Shown: in pieces, positions 33,181 through 41,851 of the stretch | Layout: each line of letters opens with the position of its first letter | Numbering within the stretch: the stretch's first letter is position 1 | From: UBA830 sp038146925 | GTDB taxonomy: Bacteria > Pseudomonadota > Alphaproteobacteria > MPNO01 > UBA830 | Direction: 5' to 3' | NCBI GenBank assembly: GCA_038146925.1 | Contig: JAYQSP010000006.1 | Location: forward strand, 62,001-126,000 | Length of the DNA stretch: 64,000 nt | Notes under the pieces: generated by a model | The model's database searches: none | The model's input: only the letters and a program-made list of their open reading frames with translations | Told to the model about the DNA's origin: nothing | Made by a program: the position numbers and the translations under genes

Positions 33181-34323
33181 ATGATCAAAAAAAATTGCCG
33201 CCTGGCCTGCGCCAGCGCCCTTGGAGCGCTGATGTTCGTGGGCATCGCGTCCGCTCAGACGCTTCAGACGCCGGCGCGAAACGCCTATATCCTCGACCTT
33301 TCGACCGATACAGTCCTGCTCAGCAAACAGGCGGAAACACCGATGCCGCCCGCGTCGATGAGCAAACTTATGACTATTTATATGGTGTTCGACCGGCTTA
33401 AACGCGGCTCGCTCTCGCTCGATGATAAGTTCCTGGTCAGCCGAAAAGCCTGGAAAAAGGGCGGTTCCAAAATGTTCGTCAAAGTCGGCGATCGGGTCTC
33501 GGTATCCGACCTGCTGCGCGGGATCATTATCCAGTCTGGCAACGATGCCTGCATCGTCGTCGCAGAGGCTCTCGGCGGTAGCGAAGAGGCCTTTGCCGAG
33601 ATGATGACCAAGCGGGCGAGGGAAATCGGCTTGACCGACAGCAAATTCGCGAATGCCACCGGCTGGCCGCACCCCGATCACCGTATGTCGGCGCGCGATC
33701 TGGCCATCCTGTCAAAGCGTCTCGTTCAGGATTTTCCCGAACTTTACAGTATGTTCAGCGAGAAGACATTCACCTACAGCAAGATCAAGCAAAGCAATCG
33801 CAATCCGCTGTTGTATCGCGATGTTGGGGCGGACGGCCTGAAAACCGGTCACACCAAAGCCGCCGGCTACGGCCTGACCGCGTCGGCGCAGCGCGGCGAC
33901 AGGCGTATCGTCGTGGTCGTCAACGGGCTGGACAGTGTACGGCAGAGATCTCGGGAATCGCTCCGTCTGATGGAATGGGCGTTCAGGTCCTTCAAACCCG
34001 TTGCAATGTTCGACAAAGGTGAAACCGTCACCGAGGCAGATATCTGGCTCGGCAATGCGCCGAAAGTGCCATTGATCATCGACCGAGACCTGAAACTGAC
34101 CCTGCCCCGGAACGCGAGCGACAAGATGAAAGTTACCGTACGCATGAAAAACCCCGTTCCGGCGCCCGTAAAACTGGGACAGAAGCTGGGCACGCTGGTT
34201 GTCCAGGTGCCGGGTGCGCCGGATCGCGAGTATCCGCTGACCGCAGGCGCGGATGTCGGTCAGCTCGGTTTCGTTGGCCGCATCGGCGCGGCAATAAAAA
34301 ACGTGATCTGGGGGTCCTCCTGA
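33181..34323 (+). CDS. dacA: D-alanyl-D-alanine carboxypeptidase (DacA, PBP5/6 type)
   Basis: A 380-residue low-molecular-weight penicillin-binding protein that trims the terminal D-Ala of peptidoglycan stems. It has a signal peptide (residues 1-26, ending IASAQ), SxxK in PPASMSKLMT, SxN in IIIQSGNDACIVVAEALGGS and KTG in GLKTGHTKAAGYGLTAS. The C-terminal PBP5 domain (VTEADIWLGNAPKVPLI and on) and a terminal helix IGAAIKNVIW likely anchor it to the inner membrane. RBS GGGAGTAACC. Confidence 0.95.
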   Translation: MIKKNCRLACASALGALMFVGIASAQTLQTPARNAYILDLSTDTVLLSKQAETPMPPASMSKLMTIYMVFDRLKRGSLSLDDKFLVSRKAWKKGGSKMFVKVGDRVSVSDLLRGIIIQSGNDACIVVAEALGGSEEAFAEMMTKRAREIGLTDSKFANATGWPHPDHRMSARDLAILSKRLVQDFPELYSMFSEKTFTYSKIKQSNRNPLLYRDVGADGLKTGHTKAAGYGLTASAQRGDRRIVVVVNGLDSVRQRSRESLRLMEWAFRSFKPVAMFDKGETVTEADIWLGNAPKVPLIIDRDLKLTLPRNASDKMKVTVRMKNPVPAPVKLGQKLGTLVVQVPGAPDREYPLTAGADVGQLGFVGRIGAAIKNVIWGSS

Positions 34324-34328
34324 TCCCG

Positions 34329-34967
34329 ATGGCCCCGGGAAAATTCATCACGTTCGAAGGCGGGGAAGGCGCCGGCAAGTCGACGCAGATAAAACGCCTC
34401 GCCGAGGCTCTTGAAAATGCCGGAAATGCCGTAACGGTTACCCGCGAACCTGGTGGGTCGCCGGGCGCGGAGATAATTAGAGGAATACTGCTGGACCCGG
34501 ATAAGGCGTGGGACGCTTCTACCGAGACACTGTTGCATTTCGCCGCCCGGGCCGATCACTACACCACGCGCATCGCGCCTGCCCTGAAACGCGGCGACTG
34601 GGTGCTGTGCGACCGTTTCGCGGATTCGACCCGCGCCTATCAGGGGTACGGTCTGGGCCTCGACATGGCGGCGATCGACATGCTCTATGAACTGACGCTG
34701 GGCGATTTCGCACCTGACCTCACTCTCGTGCTGGACCTGCCCGTCGAGACAGGGATGGCGCGAATGCTGGCCCGCGCGGGCGATCCGGACCGTTATGAAC
34801 AGATGGACATGGAATTTCACGAACGCCTGCGCGCCGGATTTCTCGAAATTGCCCGCACCGAACCGGATCGTTGCGCCGTGATCACTGCCTCCGCCGATAT
34901 CGATACGGTCACTGCGCGGATCCGGGATTGTGTTGCCGACCGGCTTGATGCCAAATTGGCGGCATGA
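34329..34967 (+). CDS. tmk: Thymidylate kinase
   Basis: A 212-residue dTMP kinase converting dTMP to dTDP. The P-loop is FEGGEGAGKST, with TREPGGSPGAEIIRG (the DR/EPGG motif binding dTMP), a DRFADSTRAYQGYG LID-side motif and LVLDLPVETGMARMLARAG. It lies 5 bp after dacA and overlaps holB by 4 bp (ATGA), the conserved alphaproteobacterial dacA-tmk-holB order. Confidence 0.96.
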   Translation: MAPGKFITFEGGEGAGKSTQIKRLAEALENAGNAVTVTREPGGSPGAEIIRGILLDPDKAWDASTETLLHFAARADHYTTRIAPALKRGDWVLCDRFADSTRAYQGYGLGLDMAAIDMLYELTLGDFAPDLTLVLDLPVETGMARMLARAGDPDRYEQMDMEFHERLRAGFLEIARTEPDRCAVITASADIDTVTARIRDCVADRLDAKLAA

Positions 34968-36088
34968 GCCAACCCTTGCACCCCCGCGAAAATCCCGATC
35001 TCACAGGCCATGAAGACGCCGAGACCCAGTTTCTCGATGCCTGGACGGCCGGCCGCATGCATCATGGGTGGCTGATCAGCGGGCCCAAGGGTATCGGCAA
35101 GGCGACCCTTGCCTACCGGTTTGCGCGGTTCCTGCTGACGCACGGCCATCCGCCCGAACAGGAAGATACCGGGCCGGCGCTGTTCGGTGACGACGATATA
35201 CAGGCGGCCGGTCCGGTCTCGCTGGCCATCGATCCCGACAATCCCGTGTTTCACCGCATCGCCGCCAACGGTCATGCAGATCTGCAGGTGATCGAGCGCG
35301 GCCTGTCGGACGACGGCAAGCGGATGCAGACCATCATCCCGGTCGACAAGATCCGCGCCGTCGGACACACCATGTCGCTGACGGCGGGCGAGGGGGGCTG
35401 GCGCGTCATCATCGTCGATGGCGCCGAGGACATGAACCCCAATGCGGCGAACGCGCTTCTGAAAGTGCTGGAAGAACCACCGCCGCGCGCAATCCTTTTC
35501 CTGATCACCCACGCGCCGGGCAGGCTGCTGCCGACTATCCGGTCGCGCTGCCGCCAGCTCAAACTGTCTGCTCTGGAACCCCGGCAGGTGGACGCATTGC
35601 TGGCGCAACGCCTTCCAAGCCTGTCGGAAACCGAGCGCAACACGCTGGTCCGGCTCTCTGACGGCAGTATCGGCCGCGCGCTGGACCTCGCCGAAAGCGA
35701 CGGCGTCGCCCTGCAACGCGATCTGCTGCACCTGATGAACAGCCTGCCGACCCTCGACATGGCAACGGCGCACAAATTCGCCGACCGCGTCGCCCGGCGC
35801 GATGCCGATTCCGCCTGGCGGACGGCGGTCGATCTCGCCAGCCGTGGAATCGCCGATATCGTTGCTTCGGGCACGCGCGAACAGGGCATCGAAGGCCGCG
35901 GCTATCTGCCGGAAGAAGCGGCCTGCCTCGGCCGTCTCAGCGCGCTGGCGCCGGCGCAGCGCTGGATCGAGGCCTGGGAAAAGAACAATGCGCTGTTCGC
36001 CCGCGCCGACAGCGCCAACCTCGACCGCAAGCAGGTCATGCTTCATGCGCTGACGACCATGGAAAACGTTGCCCGGACAGGTGTATAA
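34964..36088 (+). CDS. holB: DNA polymerase III subunit delta'
   Basis: A 374-residue clamp-loader subunit. Seen are HHGWLISGPKGIGKATLAYRF (P-loop-like), VDKIRAVGHTMSLTAGEGGW, VIIVDGAEDMNPNAANALLKVLEEPPPRAI (the AAA+ core of gamma/delta' subunits) and RSRCRQLKLSAL. Zinc cysteines typical of some delta' proteins are absent. It loads the beta clamp with the gamma/tau and delta subunits. Overlaps tmk. Confidence 0.95.
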   Translation: MSQPLHPRENPDLTGHEDAETQFLDAWTAGRMHHGWLISGPKGIGKATLAYRFARFLLTHGHPPEQEDTGPALFGDDDIQAAGPVSLAIDPDNPVFHRIAANGHADLQVIERGLSDDGKRMQTIIPVDKIRAVGHTMSLTAGEGGWRVIIVDGAEDMNPNAANALLKVLEEPPPRAILFLITHAPGRLLPTIRSRCRQLKLSALEPRQVDALLAQRLPSLSETERNTLVRLSDGSIGRALDLAESDGVALQRDLLHLMNSLPTLDMATAHKFADRVARRDADSAWRTAVDLASRGIADIVASGTREQGIEGRGYLPEEAACLGRLSALAPAQRWIEAWEKNNALFARADSANLDRKQVMLHALTTMENVARTGV

Positions 36089-36151
36089 ACCCGCAACGCG
36101 ATCACACGGCCCGACCGGTTAATCCCCGACGGGTTATTCAGGGAAATCCGA

Positions 36152-37705
36152 ATGTCCGGTCAGAAGACCTATTATCTCACGACGCCGATCTATTACGTCA
36201 ACGATGCACCGCATATCGGCCACGCGTACACCACGCTCGCCTGCGACGTGCTGGCGCGATTCAAGCGGCTCGACGGGTTCGACGTATTTTTCCTGACCGG
36301 CACGGACGAGCACGGCCAGAAAGTCGAAAAATCGGCGGAGGCCGCCGGCATCGATCCGCAGAGCTTCACCGACAAGGTTTCCCAGAATTTTCGCGAGCTT
36401 GCGGATTTCATGAACTACAGCCATGACGGCTTTATCCGCACGACCGAACCGAGACATGCCAAAGCCAGCCAGGCCATCTGGTCCGCGCTGCAGGAAAACG
36501 GCCATATCTATCTTGGCACGTATAACGGCTGGTACGCGGTGCGCGACGAGGCGTTCTACGCCGAAGACGAACTGACCGACGGCCCCGACGGCAAGAAAAT
36601 CGCCCCGTCCGGCGCGGAATGCGAATGGGTGGAAGAGCCGAGCTATTTCTTCGATCTGTCGAAATGGCAGGAACCGCTGCTGAAATTTTACGACGACAAT
36701 CCCGATTTCATCGCCCCGACGTCGCGCCGGAACGAGGTCATCAGCTTCGTAAAGGGCGGCATGCACGATCTGTCGGTGTCGCGCACCAGCTTCAAATGGG
36801 GCGTCGATGTGCCGGGCGACGAAGATCACATCATGTATGTGTGGCTCGACGCGCTGACCAACTACATCACCGCGATGGACTATCCTGACCAGGACGCCGA
36901 GCTTTTCAGCAAGTTCTGGCCCGCCGATCTGCATATGGTGGGCAAGGATATCCTGCGGTTCCACGCGGTGTACTGGCCGGCCTTCCTGATGGGGGCGGGG
37001 CTGGAGCCGCCGAAGCGCGTCTTCGCCCATGGCTGGTGGACCAATGAAGGCGAGAAGATCTCCAAATCCGTCGGCAACATCATCGAACCGCGCCAGATCG
37101 TGGAAACCTACGGGCTCGACCAGGTGCGGTATTTCCTGCTGCGCGAGGTGCCGTTCGGCAATGACGGCGATTTCTCGCACCGCTCCATGGTCAGCCGCAT
37201 CAATTCGGAACTCGCGAACGATCTCGGCAATCTGGCGCAGCGTTCGCTGTCGATGATCGGCCGCTACTGCGAAGGCACGCTGCCGGCGCCGGGCGGTTTC
37301 AGCGACGCGGACAGCGACATGCTGACCGGTGTCGCGAATGTCATGGAGGATCTCCGCACGCGAATGGACAACCAGGCATTCCACGAGGCGCTGGAATCCA
37401 TCTGGGTGCAGGTGCGGGCCGCGAACGCCTATGTGGACGCGCAGGCGCCCTGGAAACTGCACAAGGAGGATCCCGCGCGGCGCGACACGGTTTTGTACGT
37501 ACTTGCGGAAACCATCCGTCATCTGGGCCTCTACATCCAGCCGTTCATGCCGGACTCGGCGGCAAAAATGCTCGATCTGCTGGCGATCCCGGAAAACGCC
37601 CGAGATTTCGATCATGTCGGTCCCGACCACGCATTGACCGCCGGCATGGCGTTGCCCAAGCCCGAACCCGTCTTCCCCCGCTTCGTCGACGAAGACGCAG
37701 AGTAG
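36152..37705 (+). CDS. metG: Methionyl-tRNA synthetase
   Basis: A 517-residue class I aminoacyl-tRNA synthetase. It has TTPIYYVNDAPHIGHAYTT (HIGH motif), the connective domain, HGWWTNEGEKISKSVGN (KMSKS as KISKS) and the anticodon-binding helices (AYVDAQAPWKLHKEDPARR). The short alphaproteobacterial form lacks the C-terminal tRNA-binding domain. RBS CAGGGAAAT. It follows holB by 63 bp. Confidence 0.97.
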   Translation: MSGQKTYYLTTPIYYVNDAPHIGHAYTTLACDVLARFKRLDGFDVFFLTGTDEHGQKVEKSAEAAGIDPQSFTDKVSQNFRELADFMNYSHDGFIRTTEPRHAKASQAIWSALQENGHIYLGTYNGWYAVRDEAFYAEDELTDGPDGKKIAPSGAECEWVEEPSYFFDLSKWQEPLLKFYDDNPDFIAPTSRRNEVISFVKGGMHDLSVSRTSFKWGVDVPGDEDHIMYVWLDALTNYITAMDYPDQDAELFSKFWPADLHMVGKDILRFHAVYWPAFLMGAGLEPPKRVFAHGWWTNEGEKISKSVGNIIEPRQIVETYGLDQVRYFLLREVPFGNDGDFSHRSMVSRINSELANDLGNLAQRSLSMIGRYCEGTLPAPGGFSDADSDMLTGVANVMEDLRTRMDNQAFHEALESIWVQVRAANAYVDAQAPWKLHKEDPARRDTVLYVLAETIRHLGLYIQPFMPDSAAKMLDLLAIPENARDFDHVGPDHALTAGMALPKPEPVFPRFVDEDAE

Positions 37706-37729
37706 GGGCCGCTTGCAGGATAACGCCGC

Positions 37730-38962
37730 GTGAGCGACGCGGCCGCAACCAAAGGCTTTGCCTCCTTCGCCCATCGCGATTTTACGCTGCTGATCGTCGC
37801 CAAGCTGTTCGGCTGGATCGCGCTTAACATGATCCTGGTGGCGATTGCCTATCAGGTCTATGACATCACGGGCGAGGTGCTGAACCTGGCCTATATCGGT
37901 CTCGCGACCTTCGCGCCGGCCTTCGCCTTCGCGCTTTTCACCGGGTACGTGGCCGATCTGTTCGACCGGCGACTGGTGCTGACGGTTTGCTACGGTATCG
38001 TCGGGCTCTCGGCTCTGGGTTTTCTTGTTTACACGCTGGCGGACACCGGGCCTGTGTGGCCGGTCTTCGTTCTTCTGGTCGTACTGGGCACGGGGAGGGC
38101 GTTTCACCAGCCGGCGATCAATGCCCTTGTCCCCAATCTGGTTCCGAAAAACGTGTTTCCCAACGCCGTTGCCTGGCATTCGACGGTCACCAAGGTCTGT
38201 CAGGTAACCGGCCCCGCGCTGGGCGGCGTTGTGTATCTGGCGGGTCCGGAAATCGTTTATGCGTCCGCCGCGATCGCGCTTGCCATCGCCGCCGTCACCA
38301 CCCTTGCCATCAAAATCAGAACGGAGCGCGGTGAGCGACAGCCGACAACCCTATCCACGCTGCTGGCGGGTTTGCGCTACGTTTACGCCAAGAAAATCAT
38401 CTTCGGGGCCATCACGCTGGACCTGCTGGTGGTTCTCCTCGGCGGCGCGACAGCGCTGTTTCCCGTATTTGCCAAGGACATACTTGAAACGGGAGCTGCC
38501 GGGGCCGGATTTCTGCGCAGCGCCATGGCCGGCGGCGCGCTGCTCAGCGGTATCGTGCTCACCCAGGTCGGGCTGGAACGCAATGTCGGGCGCAAGATGT
38601 TCGCAACCGTGCTGATATTCGGGATTTGCACCATCGTGTTCGGTCTGTCTGAAATTTACTGGCTGTCGCTCATGGCGATGGCAGTTCTGGGCGCGGCGGA
38701 TATGGTCAGCGTCAATATCCGCGTTACCCTGATCCAGATCGCCACGCCCGACGACATGCGCGGTCGCGTCAGCGCCGTCAGCTCCGTCTTTACCGGTGCC
38801 TCCAACGAGATCGGCGAATTCCGGGCAGGGGCCATGGCCGCGGCTATCGGCGCGGTGCCGGCCGTTCTGGTGGGCGGTGTGGGCTCCATCATCGTTGCTG
38901 CGGTCTGCTGGAAAGCGTTTCCGCTGCTGGCCGGGGTCGATCGGTTCGAACAGAGGCCCTGA
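37730..38962 (+). CDS. MFS transporter (DUF894-type, EntS-like)
   Basis: A 410-residue 12-TM carrier. FASFAHRDFTLLIVAKLFGW, GYVADLFDRRLVLTVCYG (loop 2-3 motif) and PALGGVVYLAGPEIVY fit the enterobactin-exporter-like (EntS/MFS_3) group, which includes many uncharacterised efflux proteins. The start is GTG 37730 with AGGA about 9 nt upstream. Inserted between metG and tatD, which are adjacent in many alphaproteobacteria. Confidence 0.88.
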   Translation: MSDAAATKGFASFAHRDFTLLIVAKLFGWIALNMILVAIAYQVYDITGEVLNLAYIGLATFAPAFAFALFTGYVADLFDRRLVLTVCYGIVGLSALGFLVYTLADTGPVWPVFVLLVVLGTGRAFHQPAINALVPNLVPKNVFPNAVAWHSTVTKVCQVTGPALGGVVYLAGPEIVYASAAIALAIAAVTTLAIKIRTERGERQPTTLSTLLAGLRYVYAKKIIFGAITLDLLVVLLGGATALFPVFAKDILETGAAGAGFLRSAMAGGALLSGIVLTQVGLERNVGRKMFATVLIFGICTIVFGLSEIYWLSLMAMAVLGAADMVSVNIRVTLIQIATPDDMRGRVSAVSSVFTGASNEIGEFRAGAMAAAIGAVPAVLVGGVGSIIVAAVCWKAFPLLAGVDRFEQRP

Positions 38963-39011
38963 TTTCCGCCATTTTCGTGGATTCGCTGTCTGAGTGTGCT
39001 AAATACCCGCC

Positions 39012-39800
39012 ATGCTCGTCGACAGCCACTGCCACCTTGATTTCGATGTCTTTGACGAAGACCGCGCCGACGCCATCCAGCGGGCCAGGGCCGCCGGGAT
39101 CGGTACAATGGTCACCATCTGTACCCGTGTGACGCGGTTCGCGGACATCCTCGCCATCGCCGAGTCCGACCCGGATATCTGGTGTTCCGTCGGTATTCAC
39201 CCGCATCAGGCTGAAGAAGAACCGCGCGTCAGCGTTCAGGACCTGGTTTCCCGGGCGCAGAACGCGAAAGTCATCGGGATCGGGGAAACCGGGCTGGATT
39301 ACTACTACGACATCAGCCCGCGCGACCTGCAGAAGGAAAGCTTCCGCACCCACATCGCCGCGGCGCGCGAAACTGGCCTGCCGCTGATCGTTCATACCCG
39401 CGACGCCGACGAGGACATGGCCGATATCCTGGAAGACGAAATGGGGAAGGGAGCCTATCCCGGTGTGCTGCACTGTTTTTCGTCCAGTGCCAACCTTGCC
39501 CGTCGGGCGCTCGACATCGGCTTCTATATCTCGCTGTCCGGTATCGTGACGTTCAAGAACGCGCAGGATCTGCGCGAAATCGTCGAAGACGTGCCGCTGG
39601 ACCGCATTCTGGTCGAAACGGACTCACCGTTTCTGGCGCCGATCCCCAATCGCGGCAGGCGGAACGAGCCGTCCTTCGTGGTGCATACAGCCGCTAAAGT
39701 GGCGGAGGTCAAAAACACAAATTTGGACCTTTTATCAATGACTTCCACCGATAATTTCTTTCGCCTTTTCAACAAGGCGCAGCGCCCGGAAGCGTCATGA
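39012..39800 (+). CDS. tatD: TatD family metal-dependent hydrolase
   Basis: A 262-residue amidohydrolase-fold DNase. It has SHCHLDFDVF (metal HxH), GIHPHQAEEEP, GETGLDYYYD (Glu), PLIVHTRDADEDMADIL, VLHCFSSSANLARRAL and VETDSPFLAPIPNRGRRNEPS. TatD proteins are 3'-5' DNases/processing hydrolases of unclear biological role. It overlaps the MBL gene by 4 bp (ATGA). Confidence 0.94.
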   Translation: MLVDSHCHLDFDVFDEDRADAIQRARAAGIGTMVTICTRVTRFADILAIAESDPDIWCSVGIHPHQAEEEPRVSVQDLVSRAQNAKVIGIGETGLDYYYDISPRDLQKESFRTHIAAARETGLPLIVHTRDADEDMADILEDEMGKGAYPGVLHCFSSSANLARRALDIGFYISLSGIVTFKNAQDLREIVEDVPLDRILVETDSPFLAPIPNRGRRNEPSFVVHTAAKVAEVKNTNLDLLSMTSTDNFFRLFNKAQRPEAS

Positions 39801-40573
39801 AAGTCACCATCCTCGGCTGCGGTCCGTCTCAGGGCGTGCCGGTCATCGGCAACCGCTGGGGAAATTGCGATCCGGACAATCCGAAAAACCGCCGTAGCCG
39901 GCCGTCGATCCTGTTCGAAGTCGACGGGAAATCGATCCTCGTCGATACGTCGCCCGATATACGCAATCAGCTTTTAGACAATGATATCAGGCAGGTAGAC
40001 GCCGTTCTTTTCACCCATCTGCATTACGATCATGTCGGCGGGATTGGCGAGTTGCGCACCCTCAGCTTTCTCGCCAAGCGGCAGATAGACATCTACGGAA
40101 CGGCGTTCACCCTGGACACTCTGAGAAGCAACTGGGGATATCTGTTCGCAAGCGACGACTCTGACAGTGCCGATCTGTACCAGCCGGTCGCGGAGCCGCA
40201 CGCGTTTGATTTTGATGTGCCATTCTACGCACAAGGCATTGAAATCGTGCCGTTCCGCATGGATCACGGCATTTGCGACACGGCGGGTTTCCGCATCGGC
40301 AATTTTGCGTATTCCACCGACGTGGTCGAACTGGACGACAACGCATTCGACCGACTGCAGGGCATCGACACCTGGGTCGTCGACTGCCTGCGCGAAGAGC
40401 CTCATCCAACGCATGCGCATTTCGCCCGAACGCTGGAGTGGATCGATCGCGTAAACCCACGGCGGGCCGTGTTCACGCATATGAACTTCCAAACCGATTA
40501 CGAGGCGACTAAGGCGCTATGTCCCGAAGGCGTTGAGCCCGGCTATGACGGAATGGTACTGGAGATTGTCTGA
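39797..40573 (+). CDS. MBL-fold metallohydrolase (PhnP-like)
   Basis: A 258-residue beta-lactamase-fold hydrolase. It has the metal motif TH LHYDHVGG (THLHYDHVGGIGEL), the early GCGPSQGVPVIGNRWGNCD, DHGICDTAGFRIGNFAYSTD and EEPHPTHAHFARTLEWID; these are the hallmarks of the PhnP-like group of phosphodiesterases often encoded next to tatD. It likely hydrolyses small cyclic phosphates; the substrate is open. It ends the metG-tatD block. Confidence 0.92.
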   Translation: MKVTILGCGPSQGVPVIGNRWGNCDPDNPKNRRSRPSILFEVDGKSILVDTSPDIRNQLLDNDIRQVDAVLFTHLHYDHVGGIGELRTLSFLAKRQIDIYGTAFTLDTLRSNWGYLFASDDSDSADLYQPVAEPHAFDFDVPFYAQGIEIVPFRMDHGICDTAGFRIGNFAYSTDVVELDDNAFDRLQGIDTWVVDCLREEPHPTHAHFARTLEWIDRVNPRRAVFTHMNFQTDYEATKALCPEGVEPGYDGMVLEIV

Positions 40574-40601
40574 AACCCTGAAATACTCACCCTTAATTTA
40601 T

Positions 40602-40619
40602 GCATAATATACATTATGC
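40602..40619. promoter_or_regulatory. Inverted repeat after the tatD-MBL block
   Basis: GCATAAT-ATAC-ATTATGC, a perfect 7-bp inverted repeat with a 4-base spacer, about 29 bp after the MBL stop. There is no T-run, so a weak 3' hairpin or an operator-like site is equally possible. The rest of 40574-40815 shows nothing recognisable. Confidence 0.4.
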
Positions 40620-40815
40620 GACAATTTGATGAACTAAGCGTCTGTCACAGCAAAATTCCAGTCCGCCCTCACCAATGAGATTAGCGACCCGTATCTCGCC
40701 AGCTAGCTGCTATTTCAGCAGCCAAGCAAACTTTCATCGTACCCAAGCCCATATTTCGTAAGACGAATCCATTTGAGAAATCAGAAAGCGTCGTAATTTC
40801 TCGAGACGATAAATT

Positions 40816-41292
40816 CTATTTAGCTACACAGTAACTAGGTAATTTTATCTCATTGAGTGCTTCAGCCCTCTCCAGAGACGCATAACGGCCTCCGCTAAAG
40901 CGCAGACAATCCAAAGCTAAGCCGGCACTTATCACAGCTGCTCCTATATCGTTACCTTCAATGAAGCATGACGCCACAAACCGGTCATATGATTTGTCAC
41001 CATTTAACTCGCATTGGATCGGCTTGGAGAAAACAACGCGAAACATAAAATCCCTCGCCCTTCTCCCCAACGGCTCTCCTAACTCCGGCGCTGCTACACC
41101 CATCAAACGAATGGCGATGGGTCCGACCTCGAGAGTATCGCCGTCTCGCACTTTTGTGACTGTCCCTGATATCGAGGTCACTTGCGCAAATGCGCCCGAG
41201 GCGAGAGAGATAACTATTCCTAAAAAAATAAACAGCGAAGCCCAGCTGCTGAAGGGCCCGGCCCTCGGCTTAAAAAACAGTTTGGTTATCAC
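40816..41292 (-). CDS. Secreted SNase-like (thermonuclease family) protein
   Basis: A 158-residue protein from GTG 41292, with a signal peptide (WASLFIFLGIVISLASGAFA) and a staphylococcal-nuclease-like barrel: GTVTKVRDGDTLEVGPIAIR, LMGVAAPELGEPLGRRARDF and DKSYDRFVASCFIEGNDIGA. The frame also opens at ATG 41442, which would add 50 residues overlapping the upstream cyclase; the GTG with CCAGG upstream places the signal peptide at the N-terminus and is preferred. Catalytic Arg equivalents (R in AIRLMGV; RRAR) are present, but catalytic competence is not certain. Last gene of the leftward cyclase operon. Confidence 0.82.
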   Translation of the reverse strand: MITKLFFKPRAGPFSSWASLFIFLGIVISLASGAFAQVTSISGTVTKVRDGDTLEVGPIAIRLMGVAAPELGEPLGRRARDFMFRVVFSKPIQCELNGDKSYDRFVASCFIEGNDIGAAVISAGLALDCLRFSGGRYASLERAEALNEIKLPSYCVAK

Positions 41293-41344
41293 TCTGCGAA
41301 AACCTGGAATGAAACATGAGAACCAGCTCTTCAAAACTTGATTA

Positions 41345-41851
41345 CTACTTCGAATCAAATTTCCAAACACCGTCCCATTTTTTTGGGGGAGAGGCTTTAA
41401 GCGTCTCGCAACGCTCAATATAGATCGACGATAGCTTGTCATTTACGTTGGCAGATAGGGATTTTTTGAACGACCGGATCGCCCGGTCCCAGCTTCCATC
41501 GACGAAATGGTTCCTACCTTCCTTGAAATGGCCGACTACCTCCATCAAATTTGGAAAACTTTCAGCGTCGTGAAAATCCAAAATTTCATAGACCCCAACC
41601 GGCTCTGTCTTCCCCTTCACAATCACCTCGTCAATATGTCTTACTTGGTATGTACCCTTGAGATTTTGATGAGTGAACTCACTGACAAGAATACGAGCAG
41701 CGTAAGCTTTACATGCACTCTCTAGACGTGCTGCGAGGTTCACACCGTCCCCTATCATCGTGTAATCCATTCGTTTTGAGGAGCCGATATTCCCTGAAAC
41801 GACGCTGTCGGTGTTTAAACCGATGCCCATATCAACTGGTAACTTTCCCAT
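41345..41851 (-). CDS. C-terminal part of the GAF-PAS adenylate cyclase (separate frame)
   Basis: About 165 residues continuing the cyclase of 41832-43685 in the next frame. It opens PVDMGIGLNTDSVVSGNIGS, followed by YTMIGDGVNLAARLESACKA and a regulatory-tail segment VRHIDEVIVKGKTEPVGVYEIL, all standard for the second half of a class III cyclase. Upstream it lacks a catalytic start, so by itself it would be inactive. One base removed from the G3A3 run at 41844-41849 would join it to the main frame. Confidence 0.85.
   Translation of the reverse strand: MGKLPVDMGIGLNTDSVVSGNIGSSKRMDYTMIGDGVNLAARLESACKAYAARILVSEFTHQNLKGTYQVRHIDEVIVKGKTEPVGVYEILDFHDAESFPNLMEVVGHFKEGRNHFVDGSWDRAIRSFKKSLSANVNDKLSSIYIERCETLKASPPKKWDGVWKFDSK

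Noticed and set aside
34817..36046. 409-codon minus-strand frame opposite tmk/holB
   Set aside because: Antisense shadow of holB, which has clear clamp-loader motifs.
36134..38179. 681-codon open frame on the minus strand opposite metG
   Set aside because: It is the antisense shadow of metG and the start of the MFS gene; high-GC codon use keeps the frame open, and it has no recognisable domain.
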